A DNA stretch of 64,000 nucleotides from Sanderia malayensis (GCA_013076295.1 RQOL01000501.1:84104-148103); one strand, 5' to 3'. Shown: positions 29,888-42,879, counted from the first letter of the stretch. Program-made: numbers and translations. The notes: generated by a model from the sequence alone, not told the origin.

Positions 29888-30360
29888 TTGGTTTCCACAG
29901 TCTCGGAAAAGGAAGAGTACGAGTGTTCACAGTCATCCCACCCCGGGAAACTTCCTCTGCCAGCATCCTACAGCAGAAGTAACAGTGCCGCATGTCGTGA
30001 CCCGTTAGACCAGATTAAAAGTCTCACCTTTATATGTCAAAATGATGCAGTACTGCCAGAATTACAGAGCCAGTTGCAAGACATTCTTTGTGAATTGCGA
30101 TCATCAGCACAGAAATGAGATAATCTGGTAATAGAAAATGAGAAGACTCCAACAAAGAAACAAAACAAACGAAGGTATTGCCAGATTGAAAAATCAGAAT
30201 CAAAGCTGCCAGTGCAACCAAAACGTTTTAAAAATAGCCATGTTGGGTCCAAAGCAGACTGGAACAGGCAGCAGAGAGATTGTTTCTTGGATATCAACAC
30301 TGGGAAGATTGGTAAGCATTGGCTTCCTCATATGTTATGTCATAGGAATGAAAAACAAGC
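29888..30360 (+). pseudogene. MULE-like gene, linker before the protease
   Basis: A Ser/Pro-rich exon (VSEKEEYECSQSSHPGKLP...) leads to a helical piece (LPELQSQLQDILCELRS). After a TGA, a basic stretch with KLPVQPKRFKNSHVGSK follows. The P-K-R-x-K stretch before a cysteine protease is characteristic of this family in my recollection. Confidence 0.4.
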
Positions 30361-30718
30361 AAAAAATAAAACTATAGCAGTAGTTATATTCTAGTAATAG
30401 TGATTGCTTGTTACAGAGAAAGCAGCTGGGCGATTGAAGAACAGAAAACAAGGAAAAGAACAAACAACTACCGCTCAAAACGTAAATACTTTTTGGGTTC
30501 ATATTATCAAACTGCCTTAACTTACAAAATAGACCATTACAGCAAGATACATAAAAATAAACCTCTTCCGTGCTTACATTTCTATAGGTAGAAGAAACTG
30601 TTGTGTGGGATGGGATCAGTGCGAGTAGCTCTGAAGATAACAGTGATGTGACAGAGATGGCAGCAACTGCAAAACAGGAGAGACCAACATAGTTATTGAC
30701 AATGATGATGTCTGTATA

Positions 30719-31285
30719 ATGGATAACAGTACTGAAGCAAGTCAATGTGGCAAATCCTGGTTACGGATTGGGAACATCATCCTGACAGCTGAAGATAGAG
30801 ATATCCTTGATTCCAAAGATATGTGGTTGAATGATAAACTGATAAATGCTGCAGAAATTCTCCTAATGAAGCAGTTCCCACATATTGGAGGCTTTCAAGA
30901 TACTCTTCTTCAGGCAAGGTTCCAATTCAATATTGAAAATGGAGAGTTCCTTCAAATTGTAAATAAAAACAACAACCATTAGATATTATTAACGAATATT
31001 GGCTTGAAGATCAGCTCTCATGTACGCATTATGGATAGTTTGGGAGGAAGAAGTTTATCATTTGAAATGGAAGGTATTGTTGCTTCGCTTATTCACCCTC
31101 TTAGTCCTGAGGTATTTGTGAAGTTTGAAGATGTTGAAAAGCAAGATGATGCAAGCAGCTGCGGCCTCTTTGCCATTGCATTTGCAACAATGATGTGTAA
31201 TGGCTTAGATCCAAGATGCTTCCACCTAGACATTGCAAAAATGAGGCCACATCTGAAAAAATGTGCCTTATTGAAGTTAACGTAA
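30719..31285 (+). pseudogene. Ulp1-like (C48) protease segment of the MULE-like gene
   Basis: Two frames together cover the domain. 30719-30982 has MWLNDKLINAAEILLMKQFP, then FQIVNKNNNH. 31004-31285 has HVRIMDSLGG (Asp), then KQDDASSCGLFAIAFATMM (Gln and catalytic Cys) and MRPHLKKC. The expected His-Trp after the Asn-rich run is lost between the two frames, so the protease is probably dead. Ulp1-like domains are fused to or encoded by many MULE-like elements. Confidence 0.65.
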
Positions 31286-31593
31286 CATTATTTCCATCAA
31301 AAACAAAGGAAAGATCGCCAAACCTGGGAATTTTGTCATCAATCAGAGTTCACTGCAGCTGTCGGATGCCATTAGATCCTGATGTTGTATTTGATATTCA
31401 AGACTGCAATCTCTGCTCAGTCTCATATCACAAATCCTGTGTAAACGTGCATAAAGTAACCACCAAGAACATACCGGGTGAGAATAAATGGATCTCTGAA
31501 GAATGCAGCAACCAGTGCAAAGTGACAGGCAATATTGAAATTAGCCACACCAGTGGTTTTCACTCAACGGCTAAATTTATGGACGATAGGTGA
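31286..31593 (+). pseudogene. PHD/RING-like zinc finger at the end of the MULE-like gene
   Basis: In a frame overlapping the protease end: RVHCSCRMPLDPDVVFDIQD, then CNLCSVSYHKSCV and a final EECSNQC give a C-C-C-C-H-C pattern of a PHD-like finger. It stops at 31591-31593. In related proteins such a finger follows the Ulp1 domain. Confidence 0.6.
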
Positions 31594-31983
31594 ATAAATA
31601 TTTACAGTTCACAACACATGAATTATTCGAACTATATCTTATCACTGGCTAATTAACATTAAAAAATTTGGCCTAAATTTGGCTAACTAACTACATTATC
31701 CGACCAAGAACATCCGTTTTACTGATCCAGTCCTTTACAAATTTATATGACTAAAATCTCTATACTAAATAATACTCACAGCTAACGAGACTTGCTTGAA
31801 AATGTGTTGAGGTAGAGGCAGTTACTGTATCATTAAGTTGCAGTAGGTGCTTTATTCGCCATTGTTAAGCTAAGTTTCTGCAGACTCCGCGGATTCTGTG
31901 CCGTGGATGATAATCAGTAAAATACCTACCGCTCCGTCTGCTCAAAGGCAGCCGCTCAACTAAAGTCACCTGACCTGTTTGCA

Positions 31984-33047
31984 ATGGGTGGGATTTCCTG
32001 CCCACCGAGTGCTTTATCAGAAGCACTGAATAGCGAGAACACAAGCACATCCTCCCAAGAGGTTCAAACAAACTCGAATGCCAGCATTGAGGATGAAGTG
32101 TCATCAATATTTGAGAGACCAACAAGAATGATGATGAATAGGTCTATTGCTGCCATTGGAATAAGCTCTGCAACAACATCCAGTGTCCATTCTCATTCTA
32201 CATCACTTCCCAGGCAAGGAGGAATAGGAATAGCAGGACCAATAGGAAGACACATGTTTCATCTGCCAATATCAGCTGTTACCTTCCCCCAGCTGCCCTA
32301 GGACGCCAGGTCCAAAGACCAGCACCATAGCATCAATTTGGAAAGAAGGGCGGCAAGAAAATCAGCCAAGAGTTGACAAAATGTAACAAAGGCCCTTTTT
32401 TGTTGATGTAGTTTTACTCCAGAGGCCAAATGACAAAGTTTTTCCCAAACAACAGCCAAAAGTTGAGCTTATGGAGAGAGGGCATGTTTTCCAGGCGGTA
32501 ATATTTTACAAAGAATGGACTGTGGGACAAGTGGATCAGAAAATCTTTATTTTCCAGCCTTCTTTATGAATATGATGTATTTGAAATTGCTACATCAGTG
32601 CAAACAAAAATCGTAAAGCCAACTCTAGACAAAGGCCAACAGTTTGATGGCATACTGCTTCATAGATTGTTTAGGCAAAAAACACTGTACATATCGCCAG
32701 GTCCCGTCCCTTTTCAGATCACAGGAAATCTAAAGGACGGGGAGACAGATGACACCTGTGATTATGAAGAGCAGGAACTTATGCCCCCAAAGTGTAAGAA
32801 AATGCACATCAACATGTTATCACAGGCAGATTCTTTGGGTGACGAACTACCACTAGCTATAAATGAACTGCCACCAGCCTTTCTAAGAATGAATACAAAT
32901 CATGCTGCGCTCTCCACTCAACCTAATTCTGACATTCAGAAGCAGTTTGCTGACTTGAGAAGTTATTTGGACCACAATAAAACTCCTTTAATTGATATAG
33001 CCCTTTCATCTACGAACAGGATTGTAGTTCGAAGAAGGAAACTGTGA
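31984..33047 (+). pseudogene. Unnamed gene fragment (two or three frames)
   Basis: A Ser-rich frame (31984-32301) is followed by PFFVDVVLLQRPNDKVFPKQ and KEWTVGQVDQKI (about 32388-32570). The last frame (32598-33047) has TLDKGQQFDGILLHRLFRQK, TLYISPG and a final VVRRRKL. The layout resembles the N-terminal part of cnidarian HECT-like/G2E3-like proteins, but this is a weak match. Frame changes suggest introns or decay; no HECT catalytic part is present. Confidence 0.4.
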
Positions 33048-33059
33048 GATGATGCCATG

Positions 33060-33505
33060 GAGAACTATACATCCTATACATGCTATGCATACTATACATA
33101 CCATACCTGCTTTACAAACATACTATACCTATTATACCTACTATCAGAAAATACAATACCTACTATTCCTACTATACAAACATACTATACCTACTATACC
33201 TACTATGCAAACATACTATACCTACTATGCAAACACATTATAGCTACTATGCAAACACATTATAGCTACTATGCAAACATACCATATATACTATACCTAT
33301 TATACAAACATATTATACCTATAATAAAAACATACTACATTTAATATACCTACTATGCAAACATAATATACCTACTATACATAGATAATATACATTCTAT
33401 ACATACTACACAAACATACTATGCATACTATACAAGCATAGATACTATACATACATCTACAAACATACCCAACATAAATACAAACATACCATAGAATACA
33501 TACTA
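33060..33505 (+). repeat. TACTATAC-type simple repeat
   Basis: An irregular array of (A)TACTATACCTACTATAC and CAAACATACTATAC units. Plus-strand frames through it (Tyr/Thr-rich) are artefacts of the repeat. Confidence 0.9.
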
Positions 33506-34720
33506 TGATGTAGCACTTCTAAAATACGTGAAGGTGGGAGGTCGAATCTTCCCCTGTCAAGCGACCGCCCGCGCCCACCCTGCGCCCCTGAAAACCCTTT
33601 CTGAAATTGATAATTTCAGTATATAGTTTGTAGAGAAAGAGTTGCCACTGCAAAGTCAATCCATCCTCAAAAATTCCAACTCCTTCCCCATTAAAAATTA
33701 TATCAATACGTAGCTCAGGATACAGTGGACACGTTGCAAATGGTCTCATCTCTTAAATAGGTAGTACTCAATTCTTAGAGAAAATTTAGTGGAAGTGGTT
33801 TTAGTGAAATTTTGTAGCTGTGCAAAAAGCAAAACCTTTGAACACACTTCAAGTAAAAATAGTATTTGGTGTGGCAAATAGTGATCCAGTTGAACTAAAA
33901 AAACCAACATGAAGGTAACATAATGGCAGACAATTATCAAAGGTGTTTGGGTGACAAATAATCAACTGTGGCAGGCTAAAATTGAATTTTATCAAATGCC
34001 AAAACAATGAGTCTTGTGTGACGAATTTGCTAAAACAAATTTGTCCTTCTCGAGTGAAAAGCAATTTTGTTGGAAACCGTAAAGAAACAAAAAAGAACAC
34101 AAAAAATAACAGAAAAAACGACACACTATTTCAGTTGTGTTATCAGACAACATTTGTCGAGAATTTAAATCGAGAAAATCGTGCAAATAGGGCCGGAAAA
34201 ATTCAAAAGTTTCACTTTGTTTGCATGAGGCCTAAGAGTTGTTAACAAGATGAAGCAACAATGGCGCTGGCCTACTACAAAAATATTGATTCAAATATCT
34301 GATTCAAAACACAAAATAAAGTTTTCTGCAGCTGTCCGGGGGTCTTGAAACAATTCGCAACTCTTCACAAAGATAATTCAACTCGTAAAGCACTTTGAAA
34401 GGTGTCCACCTCATCCTTTTCTGTACAAAACAAAAACTCGCGTCTTCTCCAAAAGTTCCTGCTGCCAGCCAAGGACAAATTTGCATGATAACGAAAAACG
34501 TGCGAGTGCTCACGTGAAGTGGCGAAAGAGCCAATCAACTTGCAGCAAAAGGCCAAACTGGGTAACTTGAACAGCAAGTACTTTGTTGAAAAAAGGAGTT
34601 TGGGACACGTTTCATTACACTGTTCCCCATATCAGCCCATTGTTTTGGGGCATTCGACCTATTGTTTCGCATAGAATCTATTGTTTCTGGTCAGTTTTGC
34701 ACCCTTGTCACACGCTGACG
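33506..34720. other. Intergenic stretch with a diverged repeat
   Basis: No gene is supported. 34080-34225 resembles 34945-35090, sharing CTGTGTTATCAG and AAAAATTCAAAA blocks in the same order, so an older duplication is likely. Confidence 0.4.
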
Positions 34721-35973
34721 CAGAAGAGTAATATTAGACTACCCGGGGTTGGTCACTTCGCTCCCTCCCCGTAGCCGGCCGAGTGAAAAAAGCTTAATGT
34801 TGTTGGCGTACTCTCTGTGCCGCATTTGCTAATGCTCATGCCCCTTTCGGTTCCACATACAATGGGTTGGCTTGCAACGCTCGCCCAAGTATTACGTTTT
34901 CTGTTAGAAAAATTTGCCCTCGAAAGCACCTCGAAATCGTTTTAAATTCTCAAAAAAGGGCAAAATACGGAAAAAAATTTAGGAAAAAGTCTACACTACT
35001 TTAGCTGTGTTATCAGGGAAGAGTTATCGAAAGTTTAAACAGGAAAAATCCCTTCAGAACGATCCGAAAAATTCAAAACTTTGACTCTTTCCACGATCCT
35101 CCTCCTTCTTCGCATTTCGGCAATGGCAGACACAGGCTCGGAGAAGGTTGGAACGCAAAATTACCCTGAACTCAGGCAACTGTTTTAGATATTGAAAAAC
35201 GGAAAGCGTAATGTTGTTCTCCGAAAAAAGTGGCACATTTTAAGGCCTATTTCCCCTTCCTAACCCCACAAACAAAAAAGCCTTTTTGCTGTGGGGAATT
35301 CTGTGAAGATAGCCTTGTGCCCGAATAGAACTCCCACCAATGACATTGAATAACTCACAATTTTTATAACTTCTCAATGCTTGTTCGTAATGAAATCCAT
35401 GAGTAACTAACTCCCGAAAGTTTACATGCATATATACGATCCTAAAAGAAAGATCTAGAAACTTATATTTAGATATATTATATTATAAGCATGCGTCCTC
35501 AAAACTAGAATGTACCCGAAAGTTCTGTCACGATGACGTTACCAACCTATTGCATAAGAATCTAAATTTAATACAGCTATGTGCCGTGGCAAGTCTGTCC
35601 TCTCGTGACAAGTCTGTCCTCTGACGTAGAAGATATAATCAACCAATGGCTGGTGCATGTTGGTGTTACGTAGAACTACGTGGAATTCGTATTGTTTAAC
35701 TGACCAGGGGGACAACAAGTGTTTCTTCATCTACCATTTTGAAGTAATATTTCGCGACCAAGATTGGGGAAAGCAAGGAAGCTTGCAAGTTTTAGTTAGG
35801 CCTAGTGAGTTGTATTTACGTATGTGCCAATTCTGTAAGATAAAATTATTTATTCAACTGCAGTTTTGATCTGCTGTTTACTACCATCATTGAAAGTTTA
35901 CAGCATTTCATTTAGGGGATTCAAGGATTAGTAGTAATGCAAGCTAGTATGGACAAATCTGTTCTGAGGTGAA

Positions 35974-36436
35974 ATGAAAAAATACAGGGAACTGTTAATG
36001 AGAACTGAAGAACTGTTCTGTAGAAATAAAGACATTCTTGAACTTACAAGTAACATAGCACAATCATTAATGGAATTGTCAGTATTTGTTGGGAACTCTA
36101 CTTTAAAAAAGTGGAAAATTAAAGATTTTATTCAAAGATTGCACAGAAGAAGTCATTGATTAGTGAGATATCATAGCTACTTTTAAAGAACTGGATACAT
36201 ATATGGGTGCAGTTATACAGATTCTTTATATTTCCAAAATAACAGCATTAAAACGAGATGGCATAATTTCAAAGTATATTGTGAGAGAAACGTCACAAGG
36301 ATATTTAGAGTCACCAGACGTTTTTCATTCACAAAGGATTATGAAAGAATGGAGCAGCTTGCTACATAAACTGATAAATGCAAAAGATATAATTTCATTC
36401 AAGAAACCATATGACAAACAAATATATTCAACTTAA
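35974..36436 (+). pseudogene. Unrecognised gene fragment in duplication unit 1
   Basis: Two nearby frames look protein-like: MKKYRELLMRTEELFCRNKD... (35974-36159), and DIIATFKELDTYMGAVIQIL, open upstream of the Met at 36203 and running to 36436, with ISKYIVRETSQGYLESPDVF. Two stops (TAG, TGA near 36160) lie between. I do not recognise the family. An identical copy is at 39915-40377. Confidence 0.3.
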
Positions 36437-37232
36437 ATTGTGCAATTTAAGATTAAAATACATCATGTTCACTTTTAGAATTTTAAACAGTATCTTGTTG
36501 ATATTTTGTAGTTTATATAGTTTATAACATTGTATTCGCATAATCTAGTATTATTTTTGACATGTATGCATGCATTATCTATCATTAAAGCAAGGGGCTT
36601 TAAAGAGACACTGATGACTGAATGTCATTTTTGATCATTTATGTAATCTATCTTGATAAGCAAATAATAATTTTATACAAATTATAATTTCATAGAGTAA
36701 AGCTGTCATCAAGATGGAGTTACTTTGGCATATGTTGTATCCAAAGTGTCAATTTATTTTTCTGAAAAAGGATGGAAATTGTTTGCTGGTCTCACCTTAT
36801 ACCTATTTGAAAGTGCATATTGCCCATTGCGATCAATTTCCATATTGAAACTATACAACAAATAAAACAATGCCAGGTACCATCCTCAAGAAATCTAAGA
36901 CTGTATTTCCCTGATTAAATGAGCACTTTAGTCAGTACTTTTTAGAGCAGCGTTGATTCTGGGTTGTTTCTGGGTATGTTATTGCAACCACGAATAGAGA
37001 ACGAGACACGTTTTTGAACTAGCGGAGTTTTTGTTCATGAAGTTAAAAAAAATGATATGAAAAAAAAACGCCGGACCCGTTTTCTCGAGACAGGGTGCTT
37101 ATTTCTTATCGTTTGTTGATAGAGCAGTCGTTCAAAACGGAGTGCTATACTAGACAAGAGATACGATATATAATATAAAGAGAGATACGGAATATACACA
37201 ATTGCCGCGAGGAAATAGTTTTTCGTATTAGA

Positions 37233-37500
37233 CAGGGCATATAACCTAACAAACTGACAAACATATTAACATTTTTTCTTATAGCTGGAATGGAATCATT
37301 AGATTAGACCATGAACTTTCAGAAAAACGTTTCGTTCTCGCGTGTTTGATGACGTCATATTAAGGCAAATCTTATTAATTAAAGTGTGATTAATATTAAC
37401 GGAATGAGATAACAAAATGAAAATTGCATTTTTGGAAATAGGTCAAATAGACCTATTGCATGAGATATCATTTTTTAAATTTGATAAGATCAGCATTTTG
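37233..37500 (+). repeat. Repeat R1 fragment in unit 1
   Basis: The stretch from ACCTAACAAACTGACAAAC through GATGACGTCATATTAAGGC to GATAAGATCAGCATTTTGG matches copy A around 20100-20265. Farther in, it matches the inverted copy around 42880-43140. Duplicated at 41174-41440. Confidence 0.6.
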
Positions 37501-38514
37501 GTAGATGAAGTCATCCAATAGCTGTTGAAAAACTGATCTTAATTTTTTCCTTACAACATTTTTCGGTCGACAAGATGAACTCGGCGAAAAATGTTGCCTG
37601 CTCATATTTATCAGCTTGAGCCAACGGACAAGATTTTGCGGTGTGTTTTATGGGGCATTGAAACTTACTATTCAGGCCCCTACAAAATGCGGGCCAAGGA
37701 GGGACACCAGGCCCCAAATAATTACACAGTTCCTTTTTCTCAGTAACTGTTCTCCAAACATATAAGTACCTCGCAATTATTTTAACTTTTCCGCAGTCTT
37801 TATATTTGAAAATGAAGGAAAATATGATCCAAGGAGTCTAGCACTAATTCACAATTTTGGGGCCAGAGGAAGTTTTCACTGACGACACAATAGCAGATGC
37901 CATATAACTTTTTCAAAGAGTGCAATGGAGGTAACAAAGAGAGTTACGTTGAGACACGGGTGAAAAATTATTTGAAAATGAAGTAAAATCTTCAACTCCG
38001 TTTTTGCCAGATCCAGACTCTCTGTGTGCAGAAATAAAGCGTGTGCACTTACAATGTTACATTTGGCGAAATTGTTTGAAATACTCGTTAACAACTGTAG
38101 TCATTGCGAACTTCGGCTGGACAATTAATTATCAAATCTACAACCACACCCAAATGGATCATTGCAAAGCAACTCTCTAAGTGACTCATTCGTAGGAAGA
38201 AACCGCGATCAGATCAGAAGGCTCTGAAGCAGACGAAGTAATTGAAAAAGACGAGGGAGAGCCACCATGCAAGAGGAAACAACAAAGAAATATCCTTAAG
38301 AGCTGCCAAAAGAGATTGAGAGCGAGATGCAGTACAAAGAATTTACTGATGAAGTGCGTCCAAAAAAAGATTAAGGCGTTTTTGAATGGGAAAGTGATTT
38401 CTCGTCCTCTGAGATAGAGAAGACAGACTTTTCTTAAAGTTTCAGTTTTTAGCGTAGCCTGTTGTATACTGGGTGTCAAGACAGTCTTTGATCGGTACAG
38501 AACTTCAAAATTGC

Positions 38515-38584
38515 TTTTAAAATCGGAAACATGGCGAAACATAGTAAGTATTTACTATGTTTCGCCATGTTTCCGATTTTAAAA
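38515..38584. repeat. Perfect 33 bp hairpin, copy 1
   Basis: Arms 38515-38547 and 38552-38584 are exact reverse complements (TTTTAAAATCGGAAACATGG... ) around a 4-base loop. A direct repeat GTGTCAAGACAG flanks it at 38474 and 38586. Confidence 0.9.
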
Positions 38585-39914
38585 AGTGTCAAGACAGCTC
38601 CGCTTTTTGGTAGCTTGCAATTCTAGACATGTAAAGCCGAAAATGATAAATTATTCCTAAACAGAAGAGTAATATTAGACTACCCGGGGTTGGTCACTTC
38701 GCTCCCTCCCCGTAGCCGGCCGAGTGAAAAAAGCTTAATGTTGTTGGCGTACTCTCTGTGCCGCATTTGCTAATGCTCATGCCCCTTTCGGTTCCACATA
38801 CAATGGGTTGGCTTGCAACGCTCGCCCAAGTATTACGTTTTCTGTTAGAAAAATTTGCCCTCGAAAGCACCTCGAAATCGTTTTAAATTCTCAAAAAAGG
38901 GCAAAATACGGAAAAAAATTTAGGAAAAAGTCTACACTACTTTAGCTGTGTTATCAGGGAAGAGTTATCGAAAGTTTAAACAGGAAAAATCCCTTCAGAA
39001 CGATCCGAAAAATTCAAAACTTTGACTCTTTCCACGATCCTCCTCCTTCTTCGCATTTCGGCAATGGCAGACACAGGCTCGGAGAAGGTTGGAACGCAAA
39101 ATTACCCTGAACTCAGGCAACTGTTTTAGATATTGAAAAACGGAAAGCGTAATGTTGTTCTCCGAAAAAAGTGGCACATTTTAAGGCCTATTTCCCCTTC
39201 CTAACCCCACAAACAAAAAAGCCTTTTTGCTGTGGGGAATTCTGTGAAGATAGCCTTGTGCCCGAATAGAACTCCCACCAATGACATTGAATAACTCACA
39301 ATTTTTATAACTTCTCAATGCTTGTTCGTAATGAAATCCATGAGTAACTAACTCCCGAAAGTTTACATGCATATATACGATCCTAAAAGAAAGATCTAGA
39401 AACTTATATTTAGATATATTATATTATAAGCATGCGTCCTCAAAACTAGAATGTACCCGAAAGTTCTGTCACGATGACGTTACCAACCTATTGCATAAGA
39501 ATCTAAATTTAATACAGCTATGTGCCGTGGCAAGTCTGTCCTCTCGTGACAAGTCTGTCCTCTGACGTAGAAGATATAATCAACCAATGGCTGGTGCATG
39601 TTGGTGTTACGTAGAACTACGTGGAATTCGTATTGTTTAACTGACCAGGGGGACAACAAGTGTTTCTTCATCTACCATTTTGAAGTAATATTTCGCGACC
39701 AAGATTGGGGAAAGCAAGGAAGCTTGCAAGTTTTAGTTAGGCCTAGTGAGTTGTATTTACGTATGTGCCAATTCTGTAAGATAAAATTATTTATTCAACT
39801 GCAGTTTTGATCTGCTGTTTACTACCATCATTGAAAGTTTACAGCATTTCATTTAGGGGATTCAAGGATTAGTAGTAATGCAAGCTAGTATGGACAAATC
39901 TGTTCTGAGGTGAA

Positions 39915-40377
39915 ATGAAAAAATACAGGGAACTGTTAATGAGAACTGAAGAACTGTTCTGTAGAAATAAAGACATTCTTGAACTTACAAGTAACATAGC
40001 ACAATCATTAATGGAATTGTCAGTATTTGTTGGGAACTCTACTTTAAAAAAGTGGAAAATTAAAGATTTTATTCAAAGATTGCACAGAAGAAGTCATTGA
40101 TTAGTGAGATATCATAGCTACTTTTAAAGAACTGGATACATATATGGGTGCAGTTATACAGATTCTTTATATTTCCAAAATAACAGCATTAAAACGAGAT
40201 GGCATAATTTCAAAGTATATTGTGAGAGAAACGTCACAAGGATATTTAGAGTCACCAGACGTTTTTCATTCACAAAGGATTATGAAAGAATGGAGCAGCT
40301 TGCTACATAAACTGATAAATGCAAAAGATATAATTTCATTCAAGAAACCATATGACAAACAAATATATTCAACTTAA
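39915..40377 (+). pseudogene. Unrecognised gene fragment in duplication unit 2
   Basis: This is the exact duplicate of the fragment at 35974-36436, including its stops. Confidence 0.3.
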
Positions 40378-41173
40378 ATTGTGCAATTTAAGATTAAAAT
40401 ACATCATGTTCACTTTTAGAATTTTAAACAGTATCTTGTTGATATTTTGTAGTTTATATAGTTTATAACATTGTATTCGCATAATCTAGTATTATTTTTG
40501 ACATGTATGCATGCATTATCTATCATTAAAGCAAGGGGCTTTAAAGAGACACTGATGACTGAATGTCATTTTTGATCATTTATGTAATCTATCTTGATAA
40601 GCAAATAATAATTTTATACAAATTATAATTTCATAGAGTAAAGCTGTCATCAAGATGGAGTTACTTTGGCATATGTTGTATCCAAAGTGTCAATTTATTT
40701 TTCTGAAAAAGGATGGAAATTGTTTGCTGGTCTCACCTTATACCTATTTGAAAGTGCATATTGCCCATTGCGATCAATTTCCATATTGAAACTATACAAC
40801 AAATAAAACAATGCCAGGTACCATCCTCAAGAAATCTAAGACTGTATTTCCCTGATTAAATGAGCACTTTAGTCAGTACTTTTTAGAGCAGCGTTGATTC
40901 TGGGTTGTTTCTGGGTATGTTATTGCAACCACGAATAGAGAACGAGACACGTTTTTGAACTAGCGGAGTTTTTGTTCATGAAGTTAAAAAAAATGATATG
41001 AAAAAAAAACGCCGGACCCGTTTTCTCGAGACAGGGTGCTTATTTCTTATCGTTTGTTGATAGAGCAGTCGTTCAAAACGGAGTGCTATACTAGACAAGA
41101 GATACGATATATAATATAAAGAGAGATACGGAATATACACAATTGCCGCGAGGAAATAGTTTTTCGTATTAGA

Positions 41174-41440
41174 CAGGGCATATAACCTAACAAACTGACA
41201 AACATATTAACATTTTTTCTTATAGCTGGAATGGAATCATTAGATTAGACCATGAACTTTCAGAAAAACGTTTCGTTCTCGCGTGTTTGATGACGTCATA
41301 TTAAGGCAAATCTTATTAATTAAAGTGTGATTAATATTAACGGAATGAGATAACAAAATGAAAATTGCATTTTTGGAAATAGGTCAAATAGACCTATTGC
41401 ATGAGATATCATTTTTTAAATTTGATAAGATCAGCATTTT
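41174..41440 (+). repeat. Repeat R1 fragment in unit 2
   Basis: Duplicate of 37233-37500. Confidence 0.6.
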
Positions 41441-42454
41441 GGTAGATGAAGTCATCCAATAGCTGTTGAAAAACTGATCTTAATTTTTTCCTTACAACAT
41501 TTTTCGGTCGACAAGATGAACTCGGCGAAAAATGTTGCCTGCTCATATTTATCAGCTTGAGCCAACGGACAAGATTTTGCGGTGTGTTTTATGGGGCATT
41601 GAAACTTACTATTCAGGCCCCTACAAAATGCGGGCAAGGAGGGACACCAGGCCCCAAATAATTACACAGTTCCTTTTTCTCAGTAACTGTTCTCCAAACA
41701 TATAAGTACCTCGCAATTATTTTAACTTTTCCGCAGTCTTTATATTTGAAAATGAAGGAAAATATGATCCAAGGAGTCTAGCACTAATTCACAATTTTGG
41801 GGCCAGAGGAAGTTTTCACTGACGACACAATAGCAGATGCCATATAACTTTTTCAAAGAGTGCAATGGAGGTAACAAAGAGAGTTACGTTGAGACACGGG
41901 TGAAAAATTATTTGAAAATGAAGTAAAATCTTCAACTCCGTTTTTGCCAGATCCAGACTCTCTGTGTGCAGAAATAAAGCGTGTGCACTTACAATGTTAC
42001 ATTTGGCGAAATTGTTTGAAATACTCGTTAACAACTGTAGTCATTGCGAACTTCGGCTGGACAATTAATTATCAAATCTACAACCACACCCAAATGGATC
42101 ATTGCAAAGCAACTCTCTAAGTGACTCATTCGTAGGAAGAAACCGCGATCAGATCAGAAGGCTCTGAAGCAGACGAAGTAATTGAAAAAGACGAGGGAGA
42201 GCCACCATGCAAGAGGAAACAACAAAGAAATATCCTTAAGAGCTGCCAAAAGAGATTGAGAGCGAGATGCAGTACAAAGAATTTACTGATGAAGTGCGTC
42301 CAAAAAAAGATTAAGGCGTTTTTGAATGGGAAAGTGATTTCTCGTCCTCTGAGATAGAGAAGACAGACTTTTCTTAAAGTTTCAGTTTTTAGCGTAGCCT
42401 GTTGTATACTGGGTGTCAAGACAGTCTTTGATCGGTACAGAACTTCAAAATTGC

Positions 42455-42524
42455 TTTTAAAATCGGAAACATGGCGAAACATAGTAAGTATTTACTATGT
42501 TTCGCCATGTTTCCGATTTTAAAA
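42455..42524. repeat. Perfect 33 bp hairpin, copy 2
   Basis: Same palindrome as at 38515-38584, in duplication unit 2. Confidence 0.88.
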
Positions 42525-42879
42525 AGTGTCAAGACAGCTCCGCTTTTTGGTAGCTTGCAATTCTAGACATGTAAAGCCGAAAATGATAAATTATTCCTAA
42601 ACAATTTCCAAAGATCGAACTTCGAAAGCGATAAATCAACAAAATGTGTGAAACCAAGTTTTGGTATGGAAAAGTGAAAATAAAATCCGCACTATTGATA
42701 TGCATCCAAGGAAAGCCTTGTATTTTTGTGCCACGAGACGGGGAAATTTTGAAAAACTCAGTATAGTGCTCGTTTTTCATACTGGAGTGTACGGATGTCG
42801 TCTTAATGAGATAATTTACATTTATAAGTCATTGAAACAAACTGACTATACAAATAAAAGAGAAAAAAATTGATGACAT

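Larger units (their letters stand above)
34721..38661 (+). repeat. 3.94 kb tandem duplication, unit 1
   Basis: Starts CAGAAGAGTAATATTAGAC and recurs head to tail from 38662 at a constant offset of 3941 bases. Every region I compared is identical except one base (GCGGGCCAAGG at about 37692 against GCGGGCAAGG at about 41633). The unit holds no gene I can name. Confidence 0.93.
38662..42601 (+). repeat. 3.94 kb tandem duplication, unit 2
   Basis: Second copy, one base shorter. The right boundary is where copy 1 continues into AGAAGAG and copy 2 into AATTTCCAAAG after the shared TTATTCCTAAAC. Either a very recent tandem duplication or an assembly artefact. Confidence 0.93.

Noticed and set aside
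33049..33344. Tyr/Thr-rich open frames
   Set aside because: Translations of the TACTATAC simple repeat.
38186..38542. Minus-strand hydrophobic frame of 118 codons (and copy at 42126)
   Set aside because: No motif; ends inside the hairpin; duplicated only because the whole unit is duplicated.
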